From Congeria kusceri (lineage: Eukaryota; Mollusca; Bivalvia; Myida; Dreissenidae), in the NCBI GenBank assembly GCA_027627225.1, contig CM051034.1, positions 3,157,501-3,221,500 on the forward strand: 64,000 nucleotides of DNA, given 5' to 3'. Within the stretch, counting starts at the first letter, position 1. Every line of letters starts with the position of its first letter. Under the pieces are notes generated by a model. The model saw only the letters and a program-made list of their open reading frames with translations, had not been told where the DNA came from and made no database searches. This document shows positions 1 to 12,000 of the stretch, in pieces. Both the position numbers and the translations under genes were made by a program.

Positions 1-2289
1 GCCGCCGACGTAAATGTAGAAACAGCGGACTGGGAGAACGACGTGTTGCTTTACAGAACTGTTCACGAACCAGAAAACCTCCAGTGTAACATTTCTGTGA
101 CAGGACCCTACCTGTCCTGTAAACCTAACGATGATTTCTACGGTGAAGATTATATTACAATTGAAATTATTGAAGCAGAATTACCAGATTTTGAGGAACC
201 GATGGTCGACACACAAAGGGTGAAACTAATTATTCATGGAACCCCGGACAAGACAGAAAGATTTTTTATTGATGCAAACGAGAGGTTTTTGGCAGAAAAT
301 CGTCCATTTTTGCGCCATACGGTGTTACTTAAGGCCAACAGGTCGAACACGCTGTATGCCGGTCGCATTGTTCTTGCTGACCTTGACCTTGAAGAAGTGT
401 TTACTCCAAACCCTCGTTTTAACACGCTTGGAAACGCTTCATTCTTTTTGAATAATTTAAAGTTGTCCTCGTATACACTGGACAATTACACGATAAAACG
501 TTATAGAACCATAGAAGCGTTTGATGTGCAATTGAGTTCTCCTCTGAACTACAGGGTAACATGACCCTGGATTTCATTGCCAAGAACGCCGATGACAGCT
601 ATTCGCCTGGTGTTACTATTGAAGTATATGTGATGGAGAATCCGTGCATTCATGGACGATGTCACCATACAAAACTGGGATATGAAGCGTGTGAAGATTC
701 GGCGAGATCGCTGTCGTTTAGCGGATTTGAATGCATCTGTGAGCCAGGTGAGAATTTTTGTATTGTTTTAACATTAATCCTTAGTCGTGGACAGTGCGAA
801 TGATTAGCATAGTAACTTCTGCTAAATGATGTTTTCCAAATTAAGAATAATGCAAAATATTTCACAGTGTGACGTTTAATTATCAAACAGGTTATATTGG
901 AGACTGGTGTCAAATAGAAATCGACGAGTGTCAGTCCAGCCCGTGTTCCAGCATGTACGACTGTGAGGACCTGGTCAACGACTACCAGTGCAACATCAAC
1001 ATCCCCAAACTTCTGTCTTTGGTTGTTGTTTAGTTGCGCTGATAACCCTCGTCAAGACGCGCAGGAGGCTAGTTAACAGTTGGAACATCGCAGTTTCTAG
1101 GGTCATGTAAGGGTCCTGTTTTTTGTGTGTAAATCACAGTTGTTTTTATTGTGCAATGCTTGTACATATATTTATAACCATACAAAACCTGTTGTTATTT
1201 GCTAGTGTATATTTGTGGAATTTAGTTTCGTCGTAAATACATTTATTTCGAATCAGACTTGTGCCCAGTATGCCTCAATGATACAGCAATACATTGTGTC
1301 AGGTTTTGTTTAGAATTGGTGTATGGAAAATGGAAACTTCGTAAATACATTATAAGACGTGTGGGACTTGTTAAGTATCCAATCGTACAATTCTTTTTTT
1401 TTGAAATGGTGTAAATGTTATACATGTAAATAAACTATAGACATTAATTAATACATGCTATGTAGATTTTATATCAAGTTTCTAACATTCAAAAACTAAC
1501 GATGCATTGTCTAATGTTAAAAATCAATAAGTACATTCATTCATTTCATAGTTTTACTAATGCCTGCTTAATTTGAGATTCAGGTGATACGTACGATGTC
1601 TTTTTAGTTAAGTATTATCAGTTAGAAAATTGTTATATTTAAAAAGTTATATGCAGCTTGTTGCAATCAGAGATCATATTCAAGCCAAAGAGAATCTTAA
1701 GGAGCAAGAAAAAGAGGACCAGCAAGATTGGTTATGTAACCTAACTTACCAAGACCCTTGGATTGAAAACCCAACCTTACAAGACCCATGTGCGGCACCC
1801 AACCTACGAAGATCCTTGGTGCGACAACCCAACATATAAGGAACCTTGGTGCGACAACCCAACTTACGAAGATCTTTGGTGCGACAACCCAACCTTCGAA
1901 GATCCTTGGTGCGACAACCCAACATATGAGGACCCTTGGATCGATAACCCAGCATACCAAGGTCGAAACCACTCGCACGCGCACGCGGCGGGCAAGGCAC
2001 TTCGACGGCAGTACGACTCTAGCGTTACAACGTCAGAAGGTAATGTATTATCAACGTACTTAAAGAAAATTTGACCAAATCACCGGTTTATTGTTACAAA
2101 ATAAATAGTTTTTAATGTGTATTTAAACAACTCATTTTAGCGGATGCAGAGACAACACATGCAATCGACGAAGTACAGAAACCTCTTACCAAAGGTGCCG
2201 GCACAGGGCTAGTAGAGACCCAGCATTCCCAGTTGAACGATCAGAGCCATCTGCGACATCAGTCGCGATTTAAAATCTTTAAATCTTAA
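1..2289 (+). CDS. Cadherin-like/EGF single-pass membrane protein, 3' part, frame-broken
   Basis: Inferred exons are <1-747, 891-1106, 1671-2039 and 2141-2289 (TAA at 2287), with GT-AG introns. The extracellular part is open from base 1. It contains a cadherin-like stretch ([13 protein letters not shown] near base 150, LADLDLEE near 370) and a C-rich EGF region (NPCIHGRC, then CEPGYIGDWC and DECQSSPC across the first intron). A hydrophobic segment follows (VALITLV near 1035-1055), then basic KTRRR and a cytoplasmic tail with NPTY-type repeats ending in FKIFKS. The protein is probably an adhesion or signalling receptor at the plasma membrane; the family is not identified more closely. The frame shifts near 556-560, near 1015-1030 and near 1785-1800. 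Each shift is explained by one or two missing bases, so this is either a decaying gene or an assembly with deletion errors. The 5' end lies outside the window. Confidence 0.7.
1741..1965 (+). repeat. 30-bp coding tandem repeat encoding NPxY motifs
   Basis: About six units of 30 bp encode a 10-residue repeat of the form [10 protein letters not shown] in the predicted cytoplasmic tail of the membrane protein. Visible variants are NPTL, HPTY, NPTY, NPTY, NPTF, NPTY and NPAY. NPxY is the known motif bound by PTB domains and by endocytic adaptors, and the tyrosines could be phosphorylated. The second unit lacks two bases relative to its neighbours, which breaks the frame there. Confidence 0.75.
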
Positions 2290-2394
2290 AGTGTTTAATG
2301 TAGTAACATTTCAACAACCACACTCCATATGTTTGTCTAATGTGCATACTGCGCTCTGTTTACCAGTAGAATGCAACAAAACATATGAAAAGTC

Positions 2395-2400
2395 AATAAA
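2395..2400 (+). promoter_or_regulatory. Polyadenylation signal AATAAA
   Basis: AATAAA lies 106 bases after the stop codon of the cadherin/EGF-like gene, followed by T- and G-rich sequence. It is a plausible 3' end for that transcript. Confidence 0.5.
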
Positions 2401-4507
2401 TATTTTCTGGAATGTTCAACATTTACGAGTAAGGAAATGACGTTGTTTTTTTTTTAAATTTGTATGTGCGTTATTAAAGCTTTGTCACATTAAATGTATA
2501 TATATAATGCAAGGCATTAACATGTATAGAAAACCTTCAGCAAGTAGACGTCCTATTGCTTCGCGTTAAGTCTGGTTTAAGCCGTTAAGATGTAAATACT
2601 TCTTATCATGATTAGTAGATTATATATTGAAGCAGTTTAGTTACCATGGTATGCATATACATATAAATTGATGATGTAATACAACTTTAAAAGCCAAAAT
2701 AAAATCGGTATTCCATGAATGAGTACATCTGGCTTTAATGGAAGATCATGCCAGCGTCTGGATTGTGAACTGTTGTTGATTATATTGAAGACATCAATTA
2801 TTACTGTTGTTGATTTTGCAATATTAATTCGATGTCGAAGCATTCGACTATTTTCATCCACAATATAATATTAATCGTACAATCACCTTAAAATCGACGG
2901 GTGTCTAGATTTGCAATATAGCCACGAAAGGGGCAATACTATAACACCCTTTTCTTTATACATATGTTTTATGTATACTCTTAATTAATACAACTGAGTT
3001 TACAACAGTGGTAAGTTTACATGTAATACTTTGTGCATGTCTTTAAAATATCATAAAATATATCATTGACCGGTCTTTTGGGGGTTAAAGTTTTTGACCA
3101 ACTAAATTGTTTGCTGTAATTAAATAATTCAGAGTTTGCGTATCAGGATCAGACTGTTTTCTGCATGTCACCTATGTTTCAAATGTATCATCACGTTTCC
3201 TTTAATTTCATTTAATGCAATAAAAGTTGTTTGTTTATTAGTTATTTAATATGTTTATGATTGTTTTATGTTCATATTATGATTTAAAATAGGATTCCTT
3301 TTATGTTTGTTCTGTTATTCCTTAATGCGCATGTACTTTATTCACTTTGATCACATCAGTCGAAGTGTGTTTTTATTAATTTATTTTAGAGTCAACAAAA
3401 ACAATGATCAATATATTATGCAGCAATGAGTGTCAGTGTATGCCATGTGTGGAAAAAGCTCCGTCTTGCGCTTAATAAACCTGTGCATAAATCTAATTCT
3501 TGTTGTTAGTTTACATATGAGTAAGACCTGTCAAATTAATACCGGTCTAACCAAAATGTATCAATACGGCTCAGTTAGTAATGAATGATCTGTAGCTTCC
3601 ACTCACTGGCACCTAGCAGTATCAAATAAACATTGGTTTGGTTTTATAAGCGGACATGAACTGTGAATTGTGAAAAGATATTGACAGATGTTACTACATG
3701 TATCACTGAACTATCAGAAGATGCACATTTGCATTTTACATTGAGGAATTATTCCTAAAAAAATTGGTTTGGGGTAGCTCAAATCACGATCAGGTACACG
3801 AATACATTTGTATACGTTTCGCACAAAACCCGCATGCATAACAGGCATAATAACATAGGAACAATACTTCCGAGCAAAGTATTAACAACTAAATCGTGAG
3901 AGCTATCAATTAATTTGTATTATTGATAGATGTGAACACCATCGCTTTTAAGAGGCTTAAAAATGAAGTTATTTTATTGAAATTGGATGTAACTTAATTG
4001 TGCGAAATGACCATGTGACGAACAGATCATTTGATATGTAGTTTAATCGGTTACTCCCCTTTTATATAATATCTGATGAATATATTACTTTCCTTTGTTG
4101 CAAGTTTGCCGTTATGGACAAACCAGAAAATACAGAAAGGAGCCTTGTTAAGTGAGCTGTTTTATTATTGATAATACTGTAAGGTAGAATTATCGGTAAT
4201 TTAAGAGCGTTTAATAGTATTACAGTAAATTCAATAAATTGCATTTATAAATTATCTTTTAAGTGAACCGTTGAAATCGAGCCAATGTATTAATTAAATT
4301 CGTTGCTAAAATACGTAAATCTTCGTACATTTACATTAAGTTCAGTAGTGTTCGAAACGTTGAAAGGCATATAAAAGCGAGTAGATAATGTATAGGTCGG
4401 ATACATTAACCTAACGCTTATATGCTATTTTAGCATAAATTATGCACTCGAATTGTTTTCCTATAGTTTAGTTCACTCACCAGTTTTCATGGTATAAACA
4501 GTTTTAG
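2401..4507. other. AT-rich intergenic DNA, nothing recognised
   Basis: No exon-like reading frame with splice sites, RNA gene or clear repeat was seen here. The open frames are short and AT-driven. Confidence 0.5.
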
Positions 4508-4640
4508 CCACAGGGGCATGTCTTTTGACCTTTTAGGGTGACCATGACCTTATAATACCTGTAATTATAGATCTATAATTACAGCTATTATAAGGTCTGG
4601 GCAGGGTCTCCCCAAAATGTCAAAGGACATGCCCCTGTGG
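4508..4640. mobile_element. Palindromic foldback MITE, about 133 bp
   Basis: Two arms of about 66 bp are near-perfect inverted copies. The ends are CCACAGGGGCATGTC and GACATGCCCCTGTGG, and the centre is AGATCT at about 4569-4574. This is the form of a small foldback DNA element with no coding capacity. Single-stranded, it would form a long hairpin. Confidence 0.75.
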
Positions 4641-4722
4641 TTTTCGCAGTATGCTTTATTCTTCTAAATGAAGAGGAGCTTTGTTATTGCTACTATTAAA
4701 TGTGTTTGAAGTTGTTAATAGT

Positions 4723-5010
4723 TACAAAAAATGTAATTTGAAATAGTTTTATTATGCTTATTTTATTTTTATCCATTATATTGTGTCAGAGCTATACTCG
4801 GTCGTCCTCACTGGGTATGTTACATTGTTGCGCTAAGTTTTACCAGATGACTTAGTGTACATGTGACAAAAATGTAATTTCAAATAGTTTTATTGTGTTT
4901 ATTTTATTTGTTATTTATTATATTGTGTCAGAGCTATACTCTGTCCTCCTCACTGGATATGTTACATTGTTGCCCTAAGTTTTTCCAGATGACTTCGTGT
5001 AAATGTGACA
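4723..5010. repeat. Tandem duplication, unit about 140 bp, two copies
   Basis: The block containing TTGTGTCAGAGCTATACT and TGTTACATTGTTGC occurs twice in direct order about 143 bp apart, with scattered substitutions. No coding content is visible. Confidence 0.75.
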
Positions 5011-5635
5011 TGCACTGATTTAAACATAGCCACTTAAACTAAAACAGAAACGGGTGAACACATACTTGACTTTTAAGTGGTTTAATAAGATAAGAAAACA
5101 ATGCAATCAAATCACAAATGAAAACCAGAAAACCACTAACTACCAGTATCAACGACAGAATGCTAAACCAAGTATATAATAAACGTAACATGCCTCATTG
5201 TTTGATTATATTTGGTTAGCAATGAATCATCTGCATTAAATTGTCTTTCCATAAATAGGCTTTTAATCACATGTTCTGTATGAAAGATACAAAATGGAAA
5301 CAAGGTGCCAAATACAAACTGCTAAACGCACCATCACAATGAACAAATGTACGTGATATCTGAAAGATTATGATTAGCAAATTAAGGAATATACAAATGC
5401 ATATTATCTGCTTTTTTATTGCAATAAACACATTGACAAAAACATACTATATCGTTACATCCACTACAGTCATATTTACCGTATAACAATTTAGCGAAAA
5501 TTTAATTGTTTTCATACACTTCTGTTTTAAAATACAGTATTGAAGATATTATTTTGTTATCAGCATTCATACATTAAAGTAACGAAGTAAACGTTTGACT
5601 AAACGTAGACATTGAAAGTTTGATTAAGACTTCGG
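5011..5635. other. Intergenic, nothing recognised
   Basis: AT-rich sequence with no supported gene or repeat. Confidence 0.4.
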
Positions 5636-6050
5636 TAAACAGACATTTGCCCCTTGGACATTAGCCCATTCCTCATAAAATGCATAGGCGGACATTAGCC
5701 CCTTCCAGATTTTTCCAGGGCGGACAAAAGCCCATTATCAATGTTTAAACCCGGACATTATCCCCTTTCAATTAGGATGATATTCCAGACTAAACAATTC
5801 AATTATGTCCTTTTAAAAAAATAAAGGTGCAATAAAATTATTTTGATTGTTCGTGTTAATAGCTAATAAACTGTTGTGTTTTTTGTTTAGTTTATTTCAT
5901 GCAATTGTAACTCTTACTAAAGTTCAATATACTGACATATTCACATTACATTGTGTTTATTCTGTATATAATAGCGAAGGGGCTGTTGTTCTCCTGGCAA
6001 ATTCTGGAAGGGGCTAATGTTCTGCTTGGAAGGGGCTAATGTCCACCTTA
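5636..6050. mobile_element. Foldback MITE with 'GGACATTAGCCCCTTCC' ends
   Basis: The left side repeats variants of GGACATTAGCCCCTTCC, and the right side carries the reverse complement (GGAAGGGGCTAATGTCC and variants), separated by AT-rich DNA. Several short copies of the motif sit within each arm. The element ends just downstream of the stop codon of the minus-strand gene (6098), so it may lie in or beside that gene's 3' untranslated region. Confidence 0.65.
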
Positions 6051-6097
6051 GCATTTTTGCAGGAAGGATATTTTCCGAGAAAGTAATGTCCTTGAAT

Positions 6098-9000
6098 CTA
6101 AGACTTCAGCATCCAGTCCACCTCCCAGTTCCTCATTTGCATATTCATTTCGTTCCTGTCTTTGCTGCGTTCTATGCTCCGCTTCTTCCGGTCCATTGGG
6201 ATCTTGGTCATAGTGTAGGGCGTGGTCACGAGTCGGCTCCACGAAGGACACACACCCGACACCCATTGCTCCACCTTCCTTTGCAACGTAATGATGACGT
6301 CATCTTCGTCTGTTTCCGAATCGATGTGGAAAGTAACCAGCGACACGTTTTTGTTGTACATCAAAAGAATCTGAAAGAAGTGCCACGAAGTAAACATTGA
6401 GCCTCGACTACTTAATGCAGACGCTGATAGGCCAGACATACTAAAATGCACAGTGATTTGTTTTACAATCGCTGTGAACGACATAAAAGCTGTTAACCCT
6501 TAAAAAAAACACAAAGCTACAAATGTACATAACTTTTCAACTTGGACTTGTCTATTCAACATGTTGAGTACCAGCATTACAAGTAAACCATGAGTGATAT
6601 TTCTTAGTGAGAGGAATAGATGGTGATGAATTAAATCTGGTACTGGGTCAGATGGTGACTCAAAGAAGCACAACAAAAGAAAGACAACTCTACATTTATT
6701 TGAATGGAATTTCTAACCGAGTTAACGTCCTTAGCTGTCTTTAAGTAGCACCACACATAAGACGACAAATCTACAATTACGTGTACCTGAATGGCATTTC
6801 TAAGCGAGTAAACACCCTTGGCCGAGCCCAAAAAGCACTTCTTAAGGACGACATCTCTACACATTACCTGAATGGTATTTCCTAAGCATGTTAATGTCCT
6901 TGGCTGACTCCGTTAAGCTCTGAACAAGAAAGACAACTCTACACATTACCTGAATGGTATTTCTAAAGGAGTTAACCCACTCGATGGACTTTAAGTAGCA
7001 TTACAAAAGGACGAAAACTCTTCACTTTACCAGAATGGTATTTCAAACCGAGTTGACGACTTTGGCGGACTCTAAGCAGCACTAAAAGGACGACAACTCT
7101 AGACTTACCTGACCGGTTTTTCTAAGGGTGTGAACGTTCTTGAGAAACTCAATTGTCACTACACTACACTACAAAAGGACGTTAATTCTAGACATACTTG
7201 AATGGTATTTCCAAGCGAGTTAATGTCATTGGCTTACTCCGTGTAGCACGACAAAAGGAAGAAAACTCTTCACTTACCTGAATGGTATTTCTAAGGGAGT
7301 TAACTCCATGTAGCACGACAAAAGGAAGACAACTCTTCACTTACCTGAATTGTATTTCTAAGGGAGCTAACGTCCTTGGCGGACTCTAGGTAGACGTCCA
7401 CGTTTCCCACAGCTCTCCAGGCCAGCTCCTGTTCCACTATTTCCAGCAGGGGACTGGGATTGTCTGCCCCTCCGAAGATCAACTCGTCTACGTTGTCGTG
7501 CTTGTAAGTGGCGGTCGTGAGCGGCACTGGGAAACATTGAAATAGTTCATTGAGTCATTTTATCAGTAATAAAGAAAACATCAAATATACGTTGATGCAC
7601 CAATGTACGTATTCCCATTCCCAAGACTTACAAGGAAGTTCGTCATCTGAAGCGTTTGGTTTGTAAACGTTTCGACTATTGTTAAGTTGGCTTATTGATT
7701 CCAGGCTGGGTTTGAGTTGCACTCTTATTCCCAAATGGAAGGTCTCTGACTCTTTAAATTTGGTTCAAGTCAGGACATTAAGCTATGCCACTCCGGATTT
7801 GGGGAAACCTTTAGATTTACAACAGTTGCAGAGTCGACTGTCTCTAGATGATCAGAGGTGCAACAATTGTGTAAAGAGTGAGATAATAATTCAACACCTC
7901 TCGTACGTTGTCAAGATCCGATTGTTATTTTTAACACGTTAATTTAAAACTGCTATTATTGGCGCTGACGCAAAATTATTAAAAATCCCCCACCACACTT
8001 CTCCCTCCGCCAACAAGATTTTGAAGAATATTTCTATAGAACGGTGACAAAAATGGAATCAAACTTACACAGCAGCGCATAGATCTGTGTGTTCTCCACG
8101 CAGACCCTGCCGTCGTGGCAGGCCAGCGAGTGGACACTGGACTGGTGATTGTCCGTGTTGAAGATGGACACTTTGTCCAATAGCGGCTGGAACGGGACGC
8201 TAGCCCGAGCCAGGTACTTGAGGATCATCTTTGTGCACTTGATCACCTTCTCCTTCCACACGCTTCCTGTAAAACGAAACATACACGAACATTATACATG
8301 CTATGTTTTCTTCTACTGAAAGTTATATAAAAAATTAAAACCACCACCAACAACAACAACAACAAATGCAAAACCGTTCGTTTTAAGCGAAAAGCATCGT
8401 ATCAAAGATAAAATGCACATTTGTCTTTATGTCATCCGTTGGGAAGTCGTGAGTAAGCGTTCATATTTACACATTTAATAAATATTTCTGGCAAAGCCCT
8501 TCATCAGTATAATTAAAAAGACAGTATTACTGCTTTATGGGCGCAGCCATTTTAAGCGCCATTCAAAACAAATATCACGGATGTGACGTCAACACCGAGG
8601 TCATACAACGCATAAAGATACAATACACCGTATGATATCGTACGTAAGTCTGCGTTTCTATGTACGTATATTCGGCCAAACAAACTCGCGTGGCACCCTT
8701 GTTGCTTTTTACTCGTTTTTAAATAGGGCAACATGAATGTCTCGAGTGCACAAAAATCTACACGTGTACACGAAAGTTCTCGTAATTAGCAATTAGAATT
8801 CCGTCTCCGCGGACCATTATGCCCTATATAAATTGATAATGTAGGTTCACGAATTTAGACCCATTCTCACGCGCGTTTATTCGCAAACGCATGCTCACAC
8901 AAGCAGATTTCTTACCAGCGCTTGGGCAGCCACCGCAAGTATCAACGACGCACGCCTCGATCTCCGGCATGATGTCAGCTCGCGGAAGTTTGCCGGTGCC

Positions 9001-12000
9001 GGCGGCTGACGTTAGACGCCGTTGGAGAATGACGCTAACGTTGTAACGCGACTCGTGTGTCTCCACGCAGAAAGTATTGTCTGTTTTCCAGCAGTGTCTG
9101 GGGATATAATGATAGACGTTTGGGGTTATTAAACGTTTCATCTTAGATTTATTTCTCTTGATGAACACTTATAATTTGTTACTGTACCGAATGAGTTTCT
9201 AATTCGAACTAGTGTTTGTTTAGGGCCAATTTGTGGGCGAAATGCGGCCCCATTGCCCTGCTTAAAATGTATATATTTTTCCCGTATGTTAACCTTAAAA
9301 TTCTCCTCAAAAAGTAAGCTTTATTTTGAAAAAATATTGACCAAAATCGGACACAATTCCAGCAATTTTTCATCAAATGAATTTAATCTAAGTTATCATT
9401 TGTACCAAAAAAATATTATTACTGTTTTAATACAATGTAGAATATAAACATGTAAGAATGCTTTGCTAAAAAAATCCCCTTTTTGCCATAAAATTCCCCA
9501 TCTAAAGGGCCCCGCCACTCCCCCCCCCCAGGTGGAAAAAACAACAACACTGCGAACAATAACCGTGGAAGACTACCGAAACTATATGCGCTCTGTAGGA
9601 TCATATTTTTCACAAATCATATTTTTCACACGCCTGTGAAAAATAGGATCTCATTTGTCACATTTATAAGTGTGAAGAATGTGATTGGCCAAAAACGGGG
9701 TATGCGTACGGTTCATATTTTTCACATATTGTATGGTGAAATTGTATCGCGACAATCGATGAAATTATTATTTGGAGTATAATTATACAGTACTCATCAT
9801 TATTATCATCATCACCATCATCATCATCATCGTCATCATCGTCATCAATTATTCTCGTCATCACCTTTATTATCATTATAGTTAACGTCATCATCAGTAT
9901 TGTCATCACTATGAGAAATTAAGCAACATTTAGGAGGTATATACTAATGTATGCATGTGCTTAATCGTTAGTCAATACGTTTGTACGGTCTAATTATGAT
10001 ATAGAAGTGCATACTCGCGTACGTCCATACGAATGTACACCAATTTATTGGGATATTTACAACTGCACGCATCAGAACGTACGTACAAAAAACGTCTTAT
10101 TTTGGATTATTAAAACCAAAATAACCATGCATATCTCCGCCCGATTTAGAATATTCGTATACACGGACGATAATATATTGACTTTATTAGAACCTCCGCA
10201 CATGTTGGTACGTACGTTTGGACAGTACAGTATCGTACCGTGCCGTACCTAACCGTATCTAACCGTACCGTACCTAACCGTACCGCACCGTACCTAACCG
10301 TACCGCACCGTACCTAACCGTACCGTACCTAACCGTACCGTACCTTTCCATACCATAGCATTAGGTCAAATTACACCAAAACGGAAATCTAATCCCCAGG
10401 GTTACATGCTGTCAGTTAGATAATAAGCACATGTGGCTGAGCGCAGGATGCATATAATTTGTAAAATACAGTTTAAATGATATGTTTTGGTATCATTTTA
10501 AAGGTATATATGTAAGCAATAAGAGAAAAGGGTGTTTTGTGCACTACTTTTGTGTCTAGTGGTTCTCAGCTTCATAACTTATGCCCATGTATTCATGCGC
10601 AAAATGGCAGCCCCCATGCCTGTCAAAACCGGTGTGTTTATTCTAAGGTAAATATTTTGAGTTACAACGTATAGAAATTTTTGACATGCTGTTTTTTCAA
10701 AAGGTTATGGCCTTATCTTTCCAACAATGTATGGTGATATATTGGGAAGTCGCTTGGTCATGGTGAAAATTGTGATCAAACATTGAATATTTTATAGGTA
10801 ACAAAGAAGGAATTTATTTGCGCATGCGTAACCATTACAAACCATACCATCCATGCCATGCCATGCCGCACCATATCGTATCATACCATGCATACCGTAC
10901 CGTACCTTAAATCATACCCTTATTTTTCGGGCACATAAAGTGTGAAAAATAGGATTATGTTGTAACAAATTCACTTTTTTGAAAATTTGAAAGAATTTGT
11001 GTGAAGAATATTATTTGAGTGCTTATCAAAAACTGGACTCGATCACAAATTTCACAGAAAATGTGAAGAATGAGATTGCGATGTGTGAAGAATGAGATCC
11101 TATTTTTCACACGTGTCAAAAATGAGATCCTATTTTTCACGCGTGTGAAAAAATATGATTTGTGAAAAATATGGTCCTACAGCGCTCTAACAAACGAATA
11201 GGTACCCTATAGGCAATAATATCATGAATTATATCAACTGAAGCTCTGCGCTTGAGTGGTTCACAGCTAACAAATATTATATAATTTAACGATATTGTCG
11301 TCGTGTGTGTAAATAAATAAACATGTGTGTGATTGTGTGTACGAAAAAGGCAACCTCATTTAACCTCTTCACAAAAGAGACAATGCGAATTGTTTACAAA
11401 AAAGTATATAAATTCACTAAAATATCTTCAAATTGTTTAAATACACGTTAACATACCCTTCCTGATCGAGGTCAAAGTTGAAATAGAAATAGTCGCGTCC
11501 AAGGGCCGGGGCGTTACAGATGACCGGGTCTGGTCTGGCAGTGACCACAGACCCACCTGGCATACAAGTTAACAATCAGTTGCCAAATTTTGTATTTCTC
11601 TCCTTAATTGGCAACATTTTCCGCAAGATGTATAGTACAGTCAAAAGAAACTTTTATAATCGAATACTGACGTTACGTTTGAAGTGTTTATCGTCTTTGC
11701 TTTTAATTATACGTCATGTCGCTTATGGCCTACATATGCATTTTTGCATCAGTTAAAAGTTATAAATATATGATGCTTCCGACTATTCGGACATCCAGAA
11801 ATCCAACTACCAGTCAGATATCCTGATGTTTAAATGTGAACTAATCAGATATCTCAATCGGAAGACCGGTCAGGTATACGGATACTTAAATCGAATTAGA
11901 ATGCCTAATCGAAAAAATCGCACATACCCTGAGAAATCATGTCCTGTATGAGCTTTAACCGATTGTAGAGTGGAGTGTTGCCGCTATCCCATACCTCCAC

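Noticed and set aside
10225..10360. Telomere-like ACCGTACCTAACC repeats
   Set aside because: Irregular units inside a TIR element with a mirrored copy at 34120-34460; not a telomere.
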